Origin: Sisyra terminalis
Lineage: Eukaryota; Arthropoda; Insecta; Neuroptera; Sisyridae
DNA length: 64,000 nucleotides
Assembly (NCBI GenBank): GCA_958496175.1
Contig: OY292277.1
Coordinates: forward strand, 28,315,282-28,379,281
Direction of reading: 5' to 3'
Made by a program: the position numbers and the translations under genes. Shown here in pieces: positions 25,791 through 37,380 of the stretch. How positions within the stretch are numbered: position 1 is the first letter of the stretch; every line of letters begins with the position of its first letter. Under the pieces are notes generated by a model. It did no database searches. It had not been told where the DNA came from and saw only the letters and a list, made by a program, of their open reading frames with translations.

Positions 25791-25952
25791 TTAATTGTTA
25801 TTTTCCTTTGATTTATAACTTCTTGGGTCTTTAGCGATTCTTGAGTTAATTTAAATCTGTAATTAAAGAAACATGGAAAATTTACTCATAACGAGTTTTT
25901 ACCCCAACTCCTATTAGTTTTCGATCGATCGCCTTGAGCCCTTGGCCATCAG
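25791..25952 (-). mobile_element. tRNA-derived SINE, copy 2 (diverged)
   Basis: The minus strand shows the A-box-like gatggccaagggctcaagg, a B-box remnant in the ggagttggggtaaaaactcg region, the body word agaatcgctaaagaccc, and the tail caaaggaaaataacaattaa. The B box has lost its GGTTCGA core, so RNA polymerase III promotion is unlikely. It ends about 15 bp before the solo LTR that follows. Confidence 0.6.
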
Positions 25953-25968
25953 TAGCCAAAATAAATGT

Positions 25969-26416
25969 TGTTACATGCCTGAAATTTAAATATATGCTTG
26001 CATATTGTGTGTCCTTATAACATTGTGTCTGCATGAATATTGCATCCAGCATCCTGCTGTGTACTCACTGAATTATTAAAATAAATAAAGGGGGAGCGAT
26101 CAAGCACAATGAGATGAAAGGTGGTCTAGATGTTGATTTAAGAGAACAATAATTTCGAAGATCGAACACATTTTGGAGCATGTCTGAACCATTATAAAAG
26201 AGGTTGACCGCAGGTGAAGGACAATCAGTTATAAATCAATTACAACCAGTTACCAATTAAAAAGTAAGATAAACGATTGTTATAAATAAATAAATAAGCG
26301 TGCAGTGTATAGTAAATAAACGTTTGTGTAAAAAAACAAATTTGTTATTGTTGTTCGTCCTGAAACACAAATCCAAACGAACCCGTCAAATATAAATAAA
26401 AGTTAAAAACGTAACA
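25969..26416 (+). mobile_element. Solo LTR of a retrotransposon (448 bp)
   Basis: The segment starts with TGTTAC and ends with GTAACA, the TG...CA inverted hexamers typical of LTRs. Inside are a TATA box (cattataaaagaggt, 26191-26205), a downstream start-like atcagtt at about 26225, and overlapping AATAAA signals at 26284-26295. This is the order expected for U3-R-U5 read on the + strand. No gag-pol follows and no second LTR is seen, so it is a solo LTR left after recombination. The flanking 4-mers atgt and atat match at 3 of 4 positions. It is probably Gypsy-type, but the clade cannot be fixed. Confidence 0.6.
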
Positions 26417-28265
26417 ATATTATGTCTTACAATAAGTTTAAAAATAAAAAACGTAAACCACTTTTTCTTTTCGACAAAAAATACAACTACAGTTTTCTTT
26501 GTTATTTTTATAAATATGTAGTTCTTGCAATACTTTAATAACTATTTTGTTAACAATTCAGAAGTAGAAAAAGTTACTTTAGTGACAAGAAATGAGCATT
26601 TCAAAAGCAAAGGACATAAAAGACAAACGATAATAAAATGAAAAAAATAATAAAATCATTAACGAATGCAAATTTTACACGTACATTATGATTTTTCGAC
26701 TATACCAAATCACATCCTTAAAACTTTACAATGTGGATGAAATTATTATTGCAGCTTTATCATTATGTCTGAGATTGCTTAATAGTTGGATCTGAGTTTC
26801 GCAAACTTTTGTTGTTGTAAACAAAGAAAATAGGTTAAGCTTGAGTTCGATACCAAAAGATTAGGGTTTTTCGAAGAAAAACTGAAACTAAGCAGAAAAT
26901 AGAAATATAATTGTTTTCTCCCATACTACTTACTATTCGGATAAAAAAAGTAAATTACTGAAGGCTTAAAAGAAGATTAAGGTAAAACATTTTCATTAAT
27001 AAAAAGTTATTTTGATTAAAGGGACATTTTTGTAATTTTGTTCTAAGATAAGTTATAATAGTCGAGGTTGGCATATTAAAAGTTTGGACGATTGTTTTCA
27101 TTTTAAATTATAATTCAGAAAGTTTATCCACATTTTTTTTCATTTTATCAGATTTTTTTTTACAAAATTAAGTGAAAATATTAAATGAAACATTTACAAA
27201 TATTCATAAGATCAAAAACATGACGATAATTGTCAGTAGATAGTATTATGCGGTTTGATGACCAAAATGTATCAGAAAACACCATGGTGCCGTAATTAAG
27301 CGATGTGTTTTGGTAAAATAACACGAAATAAAACGAAAATGAATAATACTATTTTGATACCTCTTTTAGTTTTCGAAATTTCATTATCTAAGGTTTTAGA
27401 ATTGTGTGAAAATTAAAAAAAATTATCCACCGTGTTTGTCATTATCATGAGTTTTCACTGCCACCATTTCATTCCAAGTTATAATTCGCTAAGTCATCCA
27501 ATTATAGTTCCGCTTTCTGTTGTTTTTCATCATCATAGTTGCTTTTGCCTTTATAAACACGATTCGATGTTGTTCGATGTGTCACAAAATCAGTGACTAT
27601 TTTGTAGAATTTTAGTTAGTTTGCAATTGATTCTGCGTACTGCATATAGAATTGAGTTTCTTATGTATTTCCATTAACGCTACTTTACGATGCTTCCCGT
27701 CTTCTGTTTTGTACTCACAATTTAAGTATTCTAAATCTTCTAAATATTTTATTTAATTTACGTAAAAATAGTTTACTTTATTCTTTGTGGTCATTCTTTA
27801 CACTTTTTGTGTCATAAGTAAAACAATAAAGTTGCTATTAGAGACCTAGTGTTAAGCACTGGTATGAGCCTACTGGAAACCAAAATCTTCAACTTTTAAT
27901 ATATCGAAAATAAAATGAAAAAAAAAAATTTTGTATTATCTTCGGTTATTTTACCCAAAAAATATCCCCAAACTGTGGTGTGCCTCGGAAACCATACTCT
28001 TGCCAAAAAAATGAGTAGTGCATTTATCATCAGCGTCACCAAAGTAGTAAAAAAGTGTCCATTATTTTAAGTTACAAAAATCTTGTTGGCGTATAATTTT
28101 TGAAGTTTCGCTATGAATCAAAAGTACTAATTGGATTTTGATGTTAACTTCATAATTTTGCAAGACAAATGTAATAATTATTTGTATTAATTCATTTATA
28201 TTTTATTACTCATGGTTATATAACAAGTTCAATGCAATGTTACTATTGATATAAATAATTTATTA
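26417..28265. other. AT-rich stretch, no gene recognised
   Basis: No frame over 60 codons is present. Patches at 27220-27300 and 27480-27600 are less AT-skewed but have no identity. Confidence 0.5.
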
Positions 28266-28273
28266 TACTAAGG

Positions 28274-28693
28274 TAGAGTTTCCCAAGCTATGTTCCGCGG
28301 AGCTTAAATAGGTGTTTCGCAAAAATTTGGACTAAATTGACATATTTTCCACTTCGTAATGAGAAATGAGCGGCGGTTAAACTTAGGCGGCTGTTAAAGA
28401 CGTCAAGAGTAGGCGTAGATTAGTAGTTCCTAGAAGCTAGGTATAGTAATATCTAATTCTTATAAAATAGCAATATTTTTACTGAGAGTGATACAAAACA
28501 AAAAAAAATCAGTATCCGTAATAATTAAAGCCATTAAAAGTTTTTTAAATAAATGATATTTCTTTAATAACATTTTTCTTTATTTATACAATTATGAATT
28601 ATCTAACATAGAAAAATAAGCTGTGTGTTAAGTTCCACCAAAATTTTCGAATTCGCTAAGTGTTCCGTCGCTAAAAAAGTTTGGTAATTACTG
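28274..28693. mobile_element. hAT non-autonomous element (420 bp) with target duplication
   Basis: The left end tagagtttcccaagctatg and the right end aaaaagtttggtaattactg are inverted relatives of the hAT terminus CAGAGTTTCCCAAAC. The left subterminal gttccgcggagcttaa is a common hAT feature. The flanks tactaagg (28266-28273) and tgttaagg (28694-28701) agree at 6 of 8 positions. The ends are diverged and the interior is non-coding, so it is an old deletion derivative. Confidence 0.7.
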
Positions 28694-28840
28694 TGTTAAG
28701 GAGTTTCAACAAAAACTAGACTTAGGCTTTTCTCTTTTAGTTTCCAAACATTAAGCTTATTGAAAAAAAGGTTGATCTAACGATTTAACATCTTTACCAC
28801 TGATTCTGCAATTTTTTTCAATATTATTCTCTAGCTCAAA

Positions 28841-28862
28841 CAAAAAAGTTTGGGAAGCACTG
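28841..28862. mobile_element. Isolated hAT right end
   Basis: aaaaaagtttgggaagcactg reads on the other strand as cagtgcttcccaaac, a near-consensus hAT end. It is better preserved than the neighbouring element's own right end at 28693. It may mark a second, truncated insertion close to the first. Confidence 0.5.
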
Positions 28863-30223
28863 ATGAAACCACAAAATATAGTCGTAGTCGTTTTGAGTCT
28901 CACGAAATCTGCATACTAAAGAGGGCAAGTGCACTTAAGTCATTGCAGGTGGAACATTACACGTTTGTTAGTCGCTGGGATGTTAAACGATATTTATCTC
29001 TATCCCGAGGATACTGGCCAAGTAACATGCAAAATTACCTACCAACATAAAAACATAAAAGTTCATGTCGACAAATCGCTATCATGGAAACTATGAAATT
29101 CCTTCCCCAACAACAAAATCACCCTCGTTCATTTCCCAATCTCTCGCACAGATGAGGAAAATCTCTTTATATTTATTTTTGAATTTGCATGGAACATACT
29201 AGCAAACAGCAAAATCAACACTCTTAGCTTAGAAAAGGAAATTATGTTTTTAAATCATAGTAATTTCAAGAAACTTTGTGGATGAGTTAAACAATTACAT
29301 GATTGCAAAATTAAAAATTTTACTAATATAAGAAAAATTTTGGGTAAAGCACCAAAACATTATTTTAATTTCTATCGTGTAAAAAACTTAGATTTTACAT
29401 AAAATATTAAAATATTCGAGTTCAAAATTATCATTTATACTGATAACAGTTGAATTATAAATTAGACTAGTATCTACTTTCCGTTGTAACAAATGCGATT
29501 TTAATGAAATGAGTGAAACATTTTTCGTAACCATAAATACCAACGCTAGAACGCAATATTTATTTGATAAAAATTGAGTTTCTGAAGATAATATACCTAC
29601 TTTCATGCGAGATATTTCCCAAAGAAAATAATATTTTTAATTTTTTTATAGTTTAGTAACAATTTTTTATTAACATAGTTTTGAAGTTTGTTGTTAAAGT
29701 TTTAAAAGGTTATTTACGAGAAAAAATGTTACAAACAAACCAAAGAGCTTGTTGGTATTAATCGAGCGTTTTGATAAGCTCCAGTATCAGAAAATTAATC
29801 AAAGTCATCCACTCTAATATGGCGCCGTTTCGATCAAAAGGGGAAGTTTTCCGAAGACAAACTTTTCAACGTTAACACTTGCAATATTATGGTTCCCCTT
29901 GCCAATACTAAATTGCCATTAAAAGTTTTAATTGATAACTTTTATCTAAAATTGAAATCCTGGCAACAGTGAATTTGTGATTTATTAAGAATTTTCCTTA
30001 ATTTGACTACATTTGCCGACGTTCTAAGCTTTTGGAGATCAAGTTTCTTTTGATGAATTCCCTTAAGTGAGTGGTATTTTGTTGGCTGTAAGTTCTATAA
30101 ATATTTGAGGGAAGTGGCGAAGTAATGCTTCTTGAATGTAGGAAAGTATTTTCAGAAGCATATATATTAAAATTTCAAAGAGTTTCCCATTCTGGGAGCT
30201 GAGAAATTAATAAAACTATAAAC
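28863..30223. other. No supported gene
   Basis: A composition-balanced block at 28860-29170 contains a 66-codon + frame with no family match. The remainder is AT-rich. A patch at 29815-29900 (ggcgccgtttcgatcaaaag) has no known identity. Confidence 0.45.
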
Positions 30224-30320
30224 TAGAGATCCTACGAATATTCGGCTGCTAGTCGGTAATCGGCCTAATCAGCTACTTGTTTAATATTCGATATTCGATT
30301 GAATACCGAAACCCAATTCA
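30224..30320 (+). mobile_element. hAT-like left end fragment
   Basis: tagagatcctacgaatattc is followed by cggctgctagtcggtaatcg and tcgattgaataccgaaac. Elements beginning TAGAGATGC and carrying repeated gaatattcgg / gaataccgaaa words are a known invertebrate hAT group. A matching right end was not found; cgaatattgggcgcttcgg at 30587 may be a remnant of the interior. Confidence 0.45.
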
Positions 30321-31254
30321 ACAATAACAAAAAAAAAACATATTTTACTCAAAAATGTTATAAGGAAACCGGAAAATAATGTCGTATTCGTAACATAAAA
30401 TTTTTAAACAGATTTTTATTTCAAATCAATGATAAAATCACCCTCGAAATCTTCACCTATTTGACGTCTAGTACACAAAATTTTAATTTATAATTATTAA
30501 CAAATATCTGTACATCACATTATCAACATCATACTTAATATTAACAGTAAACCTGTCATCCGCGAAAGGTACCAAGTGTTGTCGAATATTGGGCGCTTCG
30601 GCTAAAAGACACGTCAAACATTTGTTATTTGGTACTCAACTAAATCATTTTCCACGACATATTTACTATAAACGAAGCTTTTAAGAAAATTACACGTATT
30701 GACACATTATATCTACAATTTGACAACTTATACCGAAATAATGAACCGCCACAAACCAAAGAATTAGCGCTGCAATTGTAGTACCTATAATTATTGAAAC
30801 TTTTTAAAAATAGTTTATATTATACCCTTAACCAAAATTAGGGTATTAGCCAAAAAGATAAGCCAAAAAGAAATGCCAAAGGAAAGCTTCATATTTAGGG
30901 AAAATCACAGCCGGGACACTTGCCTTGGATGACAGTTTATGGGGACGCCAAAATCATAATACAAGGTTTTGGAAGTGAAAACTTCTTTAGGCGCGTTGAG
31001 CCGTAGAAAAAAAATTAAAAAAATAGAAATAAAGTTCATATAAAAAATGTTCATATTAAAAATTATATTATCAGCTTATTAATCAATTATACAAACGAAG
31101 TTGCGGCATTCGGTTATGTCTTTTGGCTTATATGTTTAAATATGAATGTGTGTTACAATATATTTTTTTTTGACAAAATTTAAATTACCAATGAAGAGTA
31201 TAAAAGTACAGTTAATAGGTGTACAGCACAGATGATGTCCCTAGTTTTATTTTT
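30321..31254. other. AT-rich stretch, no gene recognised
   Basis: Nothing beyond possible hAT interior (to about 30610) could be supported. Confidence 0.45.
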
Positions 31255-31413
31255 TCAATTGTTATTTACCGTCGCTTTATAACTTCCAAGCTATTTAGCG
31301 ATTCTAAGGTTGATGAAAATCCATAAATCAAGAAATATAGAAAATTTGCTCCATACGAGAATCGAACCTAATACCTATCAGTTTTGGAACGGCCACCTTA
31401 ACCACACGTCTAC
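31255..31413 (-). mobile_element. tRNA-derived SINE, copy 3 (best A box)
   Basis: The minus strand gives gtgtggttaaggtggccg for the A-box region, then gttccaaaactgataggtat and a B box taggttcgattctcgtatgg. The body (agaatcgctaaatagc) and tail (aagcgacggtaaataacaat) follow. Both polymerase III boxes are close to consensus, which supports derivation from a tRNA-Ser/Leu-like gene. Confidence 0.8.
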
Positions 31414-31639
31414 CAGAAAGCATCATATTACTTATAGTACTAGCTAAATTATTTGTTGAAAAACTCAAATATTGACACTAAAGAAAAGAAGGTTTGGAAA
31501 GATAACAACAATCATTTGTAATAATAAAAATATGACAGTTTAATTGATAGCTAAATGTAACATTCCATTTGCAATTATATACATATTGTTATATATATCG
31601 GCAGAACGGCAGTTAAAAGTTTAAAAAATTATGTATTAC

Positions 31640-31685
31640 CAACATGTACATCACGCGGACGAAGTCGCAGGTATCATCAAGCAAA
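31640..31685 (+). repeat. RTE-type LINE 3' tail word
   Basis: acatcacgcggacgaagtcg followed by caggtatcatc is very close to the 'cacgcggacgaagtcgcggg' tail seen at the 3' end of many arthropod RTE-clade LINEs and their SINEs. The upstream sequence is too decayed to show coding content. Confidence 0.45.
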
Positions 31686-31752
31686 TAATATAAATGTGTA
31701 TAATATAAATGTATATATTTAAACTAATTTTATGGTTTATGTATGGCTTGGT

Positions 31753-31938
31753 GACATCAAAATCTGGCAACGATGCATTTTTTACATTGTTTTTAAGTTA
31801 ATCACGATTTTTTGTTAATTAAATTCTAATATCGTATAATTTTTTCTTTTGTTCCCAAACTTTTCTAATAGTCCAATTTATTTGCAAATTAAATTAAAAA
31901 CAAAGCAGAAAATGCAACACTTGCCAGATTTTGATGTT
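31753..31938. mobile_element. 186-bp MITE with ~45-bp terminal inverted repeats, copy 1
   Basis: The left acatcaaaatctggcaacga then tgcattttttacattgtt mirrors the right aaacaaagcagaaaatgcaa then cacttgccagattttgatgt. A second copy lies at 34658-34836, and the two share the centre word ctaatatcgtataattttt. The element is non-coding, with no clear target duplication. Confidence 0.7.
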
Positions 31939-32201
31939 GTTTCAGAATACATGAACTAAAACGTATAGAGGTATTACTTGAAGTGCTGATTGATGTGAAA
32001 ATGACTAATATCAGAAAATTTTATTCACAAATTATGAAATTTTAGTTTTTTGATACTACAAATAATTCAAAATTTTAAACAAACCATTGCTAATTTCTTG
32101 TTTCAAATTTTCATTTCTATTGGCAATTCCTCCTAATCCTATGACTGCTAACTTTTAAAGTAGGTAATTAATTCATCTCGAGATTTCAAGGCCACCTCTA
32201 T

Positions 32202-32448
32202 CAGTGGCATAGCGTGCAATTTCGCCGCCCGGGGCCGACCGTAAATTCACCACCCTCTATTTTGATAATAAGTCAAGAAAATTGGTAAAAAGTCAAATAC
32301 TTTTAAATTCTTTAGTTATTTAATAATGTACTCTTCATATTTTTTTCAAAATAAAATTTTCTACGGAATTATCAGTCAATATACCGCCCCATATGCATGT
32401 GCTACCAGGGATCTTGGCCCCCCTTTCACCTACTACGCTCCACTACTG
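32202..32448. mobile_element. hAT-like short element (247 bp)
   Basis: The left end is cagtggcatagcgtgcaat. The right end, read inverted, is cagtagtggagcgtagtagg. Both resemble the common invertebrate hAT end CAGTGGCGTAGC. Subterminal GC-rich tracts occur on each side (gccgcccggggccgaccg and ggatcttggcccccctttca). The flanks cctctat and cttctat agree at 6 of 7 positions. The interior is AT-rich and non-coding. Confidence 0.65.
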
Positions 32449-34394
32449 CTTCTATTAAGGTTCGGAAAAATAGTTGCTCGAGTAGAAATAAATAAGTGAT
32501 ATTTTAGAGAAGAAAGAGAGAGAGAAAATATTAAAAATGGTGACATAATTAATAATTTAAAAACTTTTTCTGGCTTTCATCAGTCGTTTGGTGGTTGATA
32601 TAATCAAAAATAATCACCCATTTGCTACAAGTCTAAAGAAAACTTATCTCCAATCCTTCGTCTTATCTGTTTCTTGCATTAGATAGAAGCATGGAAAATC
32701 GCTTAACAAGACTAATATTATCCTAATTTTGTTAACTTTAACGAACTTTCAGAGAACTTGGAGACCTTATTTATATTAAATAAATAACATAAATATTAAC
32801 GGTCTCGTCTAAAGCTCTGCTCGTTCTACATTTCCGTTTCTTTGTGTTGTTTCGAATGACCCACTTTCGAAAAAGCTTCGCTGATCCTTACGACCTAAAT
32901 TAAACCACATACTCCATATAAGTTATCTCCAAAAACCTCCTTTTCTAATTGCACCGATTTATACGACTAAATTGAAACAAACACTAACTATTTATTTTGG
33001 TTCATGTCTCGTTTATTTTATTTTTTTTACAGTTTTATCGTCATCACACGCACATGGTAAATGAAACGCTTATCTTGTCATCTTAACCAGTACAAATTTC
33101 CTCGTTAGATCCTTATGGGGAAATGAAAAGCATCGTTTGGTTTGTTGTATAAGAAATTTCGTAAATCTTTGTTAACCCTTCGCACGAAGGTGAAGGTATA
33201 TATTTATTTAGAGACGTGACGCACTAAATGAGGGTTTTTGTGACGCCTACGCGAGACGAGGAAACTAAAGAATGAAGGAAAGTGAGAAAATTCATCGTTC
33301 GCTTTGTGTAATTAGAAGAAGGATGAAGTTGCTTTGAAAAAATTTACGTTCACAAAGAAGGACAAACCTTAAACTTATCGATTCGTTACGAAGACCTTGA
33401 TCATTTAGAAGAGTCAGAGGGTGAAATGGGGCAAAAATCATTTGTACTTGTGCGAGACTTGTATTGCGTTTACGTAGGTTTGTGTTTCTATTACCGTTAT
33501 GAAATCGTAATGGAATTACCTTCACAAACTGTTGACACACAAGAGAGAAGGTAAAAGCATCTGGAGGGTAAAGACAATGTGAACTCGAAGACAATTTGAG
33601 ATGGAATTGTTTTAGGTTCGTAATTTGCGTCATTCACATCAATTATTTTTCAATCAAACGTTTGGTTCAGGCGAAAGTAAAGAGAATTTCTTCGGAGAAA
33701 TTATTTCAATTTCCATTTTTGCAACTGTGTTGTATCATAGTGTTATGATTTGTTTGAAATCTATGTCTCATATATACTTATATATTGATGGGTTGCGCCT
33801 CAGTCATATAGCACGACTCAATGTTTGTTTCTCTATATTTATCTTAACGAAGGTCTTTGACTTTAAAATGTGAGTCGAGAAAATATGGAATATCAATAGA
33901 AAATTGAAATTGATAGTTCAATTTTGGTATTAACGAAAAAAAACGTATATATCACTCTAATATTTTAACAGAAAAATGAAATATTGTACATGGATATTGG
34001 ATATTCATATATCATTCCATTGGATGACATTAGAGCGATTTTAAATGCTCATACATGAGAAAAACATGAACTTTGACTTCAATTTTCCACATCAAAGTTA
34101 CAAAATTAATTATTTCGGTTCCAAGTATTATTGAGACTCTCCTATAATTTAAATAATTAACACTGTTTTTTTGAAGTTAAACTTGTTTAGTGGCGTTATT
34201 AAAAAAAACGGTGTGTACACTAATGTACTCGCGTAAGAAGTTAGGTACCCTTATTGGTCGTAATTAAAAAAAATGTTTTCAATTCACTTCCATAGCATAT
34301 TCCGGTAGTGCACGATACACCAGCTATTAGTAGTTTGTGATAACTAAAACATGATACAATTTTAAAAACAATGTTTACTTTTAATATCAATATA
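32449..34394. other. No supported gene; balanced block at 32.98-33.65 kb
   Basis: The block around 33000-33640 is less AT-rich and contains the longest minus-strand frame of this part (33292-33633, 113 codons), rich in Leu, Phe and Ser with no recognisable motif. An acceptor-like ttttattttttttacag ends at 33031. This could be a conserved non-coding element or an exon of an unknown transcript. A short GA run sits at about 32508-32525. Confidence 0.35.
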
Positions 34395-34412
34395 ATAGGC
34401 AAATGTATGTAT

Positions 34413-34609
34413 TGCGGCAAAGACAGAAAACAAAGAATGTAAACATGTACATGTGAGTGTAATTAAGATGTAATAATTATTATCTCAATTTAGAACTAAC
34501 TGGTTGTTGTCATTGGTTTCAACTGTCATTTCGTTTTCATTCAATTTCCAATTTTGGTCATTTATCAATTCTATCAGTGTTAGGCCGTGAATATTCCCCG
34601 AAAGTTATT
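34413..34609 (-). repeat. Family A interspersed repeat, copy 4
   Basis: This copy shows gcggcaaagacagaaaacaa, catgtacatgtgagtgta, ctcaatttagaactaact, ggtttcaactgtcatttcg, ccaattttggtcatttatca and ccccgaaagttatta. It is the left outer arm of the 1.6-kb inverted-repeat element. Confidence 0.65.
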
Positions 34610-34657
34610 AATTTTCAAAAAAAAAGATTAATTTGGTGGCTCATATTCCTTTTAGTG

Positions 34658-34836
34658 ACATCAATGACTGGTAACGTTGTATTTTCTGCTTTGTTTTTAA
34701 TTTAAATCGCGATTTATTGATAATTCAATTCTAATATCGTATAATTTTTTATTGGTAAATTTTCATTATGACCAGATTTACTCGTGAATCAAAATAAAAC
34801 CAAAGTAGAAAATGCGACGTTCCCAGATATTGATGT
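34658..34836. mobile_element. MITE, copy 2 (inserted in the 1.6-kb element)
   Basis: acatcaatgactggtaacgt then tgtattttctgctttg mirrors caaagtagaaaatgcgacg then ttcccagatattgatgt. The centre word ctaatatcgtataattttt is shared with the copy at 31753-31938. Its position within the left arm, with no counterpart in the right arm, indicates it arrived after the inverted-repeat element formed. Confidence 0.65.
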
Positions 34837-35806
34837 CGCTAAAAAGGATATGAACCAAATTGGCTATTTATGCATACTGTGCAGAATTCACTACTTACAC
34901 AAATTTATATCATACATATATGAATTAACTGTTTATCAATACAGTATGGGTCACTTATTCGAAAAATAGTTATCGAAAACATTTACCATAAAGAATAGTG
35001 AATTTTAGTCATAAACTATTATGTATAGAAGCAGTTAATTCTATATAGATAAAATTTGTACAAATAGTCAATTACGAGTGCCTACAGCAGCATGTACAAA
35101 TAGCAACAGAGTAAAAATTAAATTAATACAAAATTAATTATTTAATTTTATTATTATTTTTAATGCTGAAACTGATTTTTAATTCAAATATAAAAATCAA
35201 TCGTCTTTCCTTCTACTACTTTACATAATGCAATAAATATTTTCAAAAAAATACCTTTCTTTTAAATACACTTAAATTATTGTGTATTAAAATGAATACG
35301 ATTCGAAATACAAGGACTGAAAATGTTAAGTTCGACGATATCGATGTTTTAAATATAAAATAACAACTAACGGTGCCTGTTATGCTCGTTAACTCTTCCT
35401 GGCACTTTTTAACTTCGTTGTCGATTATTTTAGTTGGTTATATTTTTCTATATTTAAATTAAAAATAAATTTCAATATATAAATATAAAAGAGGAATAAA
35501 AATATACAATAACTTTTGTATTAATATGATTTTAAGGACGTTGCTTATACATACAGTATGCAAATGACTGTTTAAACATATCTATGCATGATATTTTATG
35601 GTAACAATAAACTTCTATGTAGTAAATGTTTTCGATAAATAATTTCCGAACATGTGATCCATGCTTTATGGATAACAGTTAATTCAAATAAACATTTTGT
35701 ATAAGTAGCCAATTGTTAATACATATTATACAGTATGTTCCAATATCTAACTGGGTATACATATAGTCTGTATAAATATCCAATGTAATCTTTTATTAAA
35801 AAACCT

Positions 35807-36006
35807 GTAACTTTCCGTGTAATATTTAAAGTGCAACACTAGCACAATTGACAAATGATAAAAATTGGCAATAAAAGGAAATCGAAATGACAGTTGAAAC
35901 CAATGACAACAACCAGCTAGTTCAAATTTCAGACAATAATAATTATATTTTTATCCCACTCACATGGATGTGTTTACAACTTTAAATTCTTTATTCTTTG
36001 CCTTTG
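35807..36006 (+). repeat. Family A interspersed repeat, copy 5
   Basis: This copy shows gtaactttccgtgtaatatt, acactagcacaattgacaaa, tgataaaaattggcaat, aaatgacagttgaaaccaat, gctagttcaaatttcag, cactcacatggatgtgttta and a closing ctttgcctttgc. It is the right outer arm of the 1.6-kb element. Confidence 0.65.
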
Positions 36007-36279
36007 CTTGAGTTTTGCTATTCCTAGTACTATAACTTTCATTTGCAGATATAGGATATCAACCATATCATTTACTCTTGATGTCTAGTGTTCACAAACA
36101 TTTTTTCTAGCAACAATTTTATGGAAATATTCAATATTGATACGGATATTGTTTGTAAGTTTGAAGAATGCTTAGTAAGTTACCTTTGACACCATTTTCC
36201 TACTTTAATATTAAAGAAAATATAATACAACAGTTTGTATAATTCTAGATCGCTAAATAACCATTATGTAAATCACATA

Positions 36280-36930
36280 TGATTTTTTTTCTAGCTTGAA
36301 TTTCCAACGTAAATCTTGATGAGTTCATTGATTCAATTGATTGAAGTTTGCTCGTTAAATTATTCATTAATATTCGATCAAATTCGCGCGATATCAATCA
36401 ATTCCGGGTTGAAGCGGTTTCCATATTGAAATTGATTCCAAGTCTAAAACTATACAGTTGAAGGTTGTTTTTTCTTCGGACCTTTACTAGTTTCATCACG
36501 ACCACATAAGTGGGAGCGTGAAAATAACTCTTTCATTATAAATAAAATAAATGAAATTGAAAGCATTACGATTTATTTAAATTAATTGCGAGCCTTATCT
36601 CATATATTGTTAGATATATCTTATGTAATTTGTCTTCACAGCACGATTAATTGTTCTCGGGCTAGGGCTCGATTATTCAAAATAATTTAAACGGGCAAAC
36701 ATTTATTGTAGTAAAGATCATTAACAGTCGATTAATTGTTCCCAGAAATCCATCTTGCGTTGCTTGCATAGTTGGAGGGTTGAATGGATCTCCTTCGTCG
36801 TGTTCTTTTCTTCTTGGGAATTGTTTAGATGGAGAAGATGGGCAAATAAATTGTCATCATTTTCGTTTTCGGGATTGTTTCATTGTCGAGTAATTCAGTT
36901 CGGTAATTCAATAATTGAAATTGTGGCATT
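36280..36930. promoter_or_regulatory. Candidate enhancer-like block with repeated homeodomain-type words
   Basis: Composition is more balanced than in the flanks. The 13-mer cgattaattgttc occurs twice (36642 and 36731), each followed by tcgg or ccag, and TAATTG, TTAATTA and ATTCAATTGATTGAA words cluster here. A perfect repeat of a 13-bp word within 90 bp inside non-repetitive DNA fits clustered transcription-factor sites. No coding frame is present. The function is inferred from motif density only; cross-species conservation is unknown. Confidence 0.3.
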
Positions 36931-37234
36931 GTGAGACAAGATAAAAGCAAAGACAAAGAAAAAGAAGAATGGATAGAATTAATTCAATTTCTGCATTGTC
37001 AGGTGTAGTTAAGATTTAGAAATTTGGTTATCATTAACAAAAAGATAATTGAAAATTCGCATTACACATCTGAACAAACGGGAATTAATTTTAATAATTA
37101 TTTAATAATGAAGTCTTAATAAGAGAATCATTCAGTCTTATAATTTTCTCTGGCAAATCTCTGTTTTTTAGTTTATTATTTAGTTAAACTTGTTTGTATT
37201 ATTTTCTGGTCAAGAAACTTCCGTTATTACTATT
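36931..37234. other. AT-rich stretch, nothing recognised
   Basis: No coding, RNA or repeat signal was supported. Confidence 0.5.
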
Positions 37235-37380
37235 TTTTAATTATTATTAACTGCTGCTTTATTTACTACTAAGGTCTTTGATGACTCTAGGGTAAATAAA
37301 AATCTAAAAATTCGAGAAATATCGAAAATTTGCTCGATACGAGGATCGAACCCAACACCTACCAGTTTTGGAGCGGTCAT
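37235..37380 (-). mobile_element. tRNA-derived SINE, copy 4 (5'-truncated head)
   Basis: The minus strand retains gaccgctccaaaactggtag and the B box gttgggttcgatcctcgtat. It continues through cgagcaaattttcgatattt and agagtcatcaaagacc. The A-box half is missing beyond 37380, so the copy lacks half of its internal promoter. Confidence 0.7.

Larger units (their letters stand above)
34395..36010. mobile_element. ~1.6-kb inverted-repeat element containing two family A copies
   Basis: A minus-oriented family A copy (34413-34609) and a plus-oriented one (35807-36006) form the outer arms. The homology continues inwards: ttatcgaaaacatttacc at about 34972 on the + strand has its inverted relative at about 35618-35635, and ttggctatttatgcatac at 34859 has an inverted relative at about 35698-35713. 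The arms are thus some 500-650 bp and diverged, with a loop near 35100-35520. The left arm carries an inserted MITE (34658-34836). No transposase is visible. Confidence 0.5.

Noticed and set aside
31255..31413. Functional tRNA gene
   Set aside because: The A and B boxes are present, but no acceptor stem or complete cloverleaf can be drawn. The sequence continues into a shared SINE body seen in other copies.
33292..33633. 113-codon minus-strand frame as a gene
   Set aside because: No motif or family resemblance. The reverse strand of purine-rich DNA easily stays open here.
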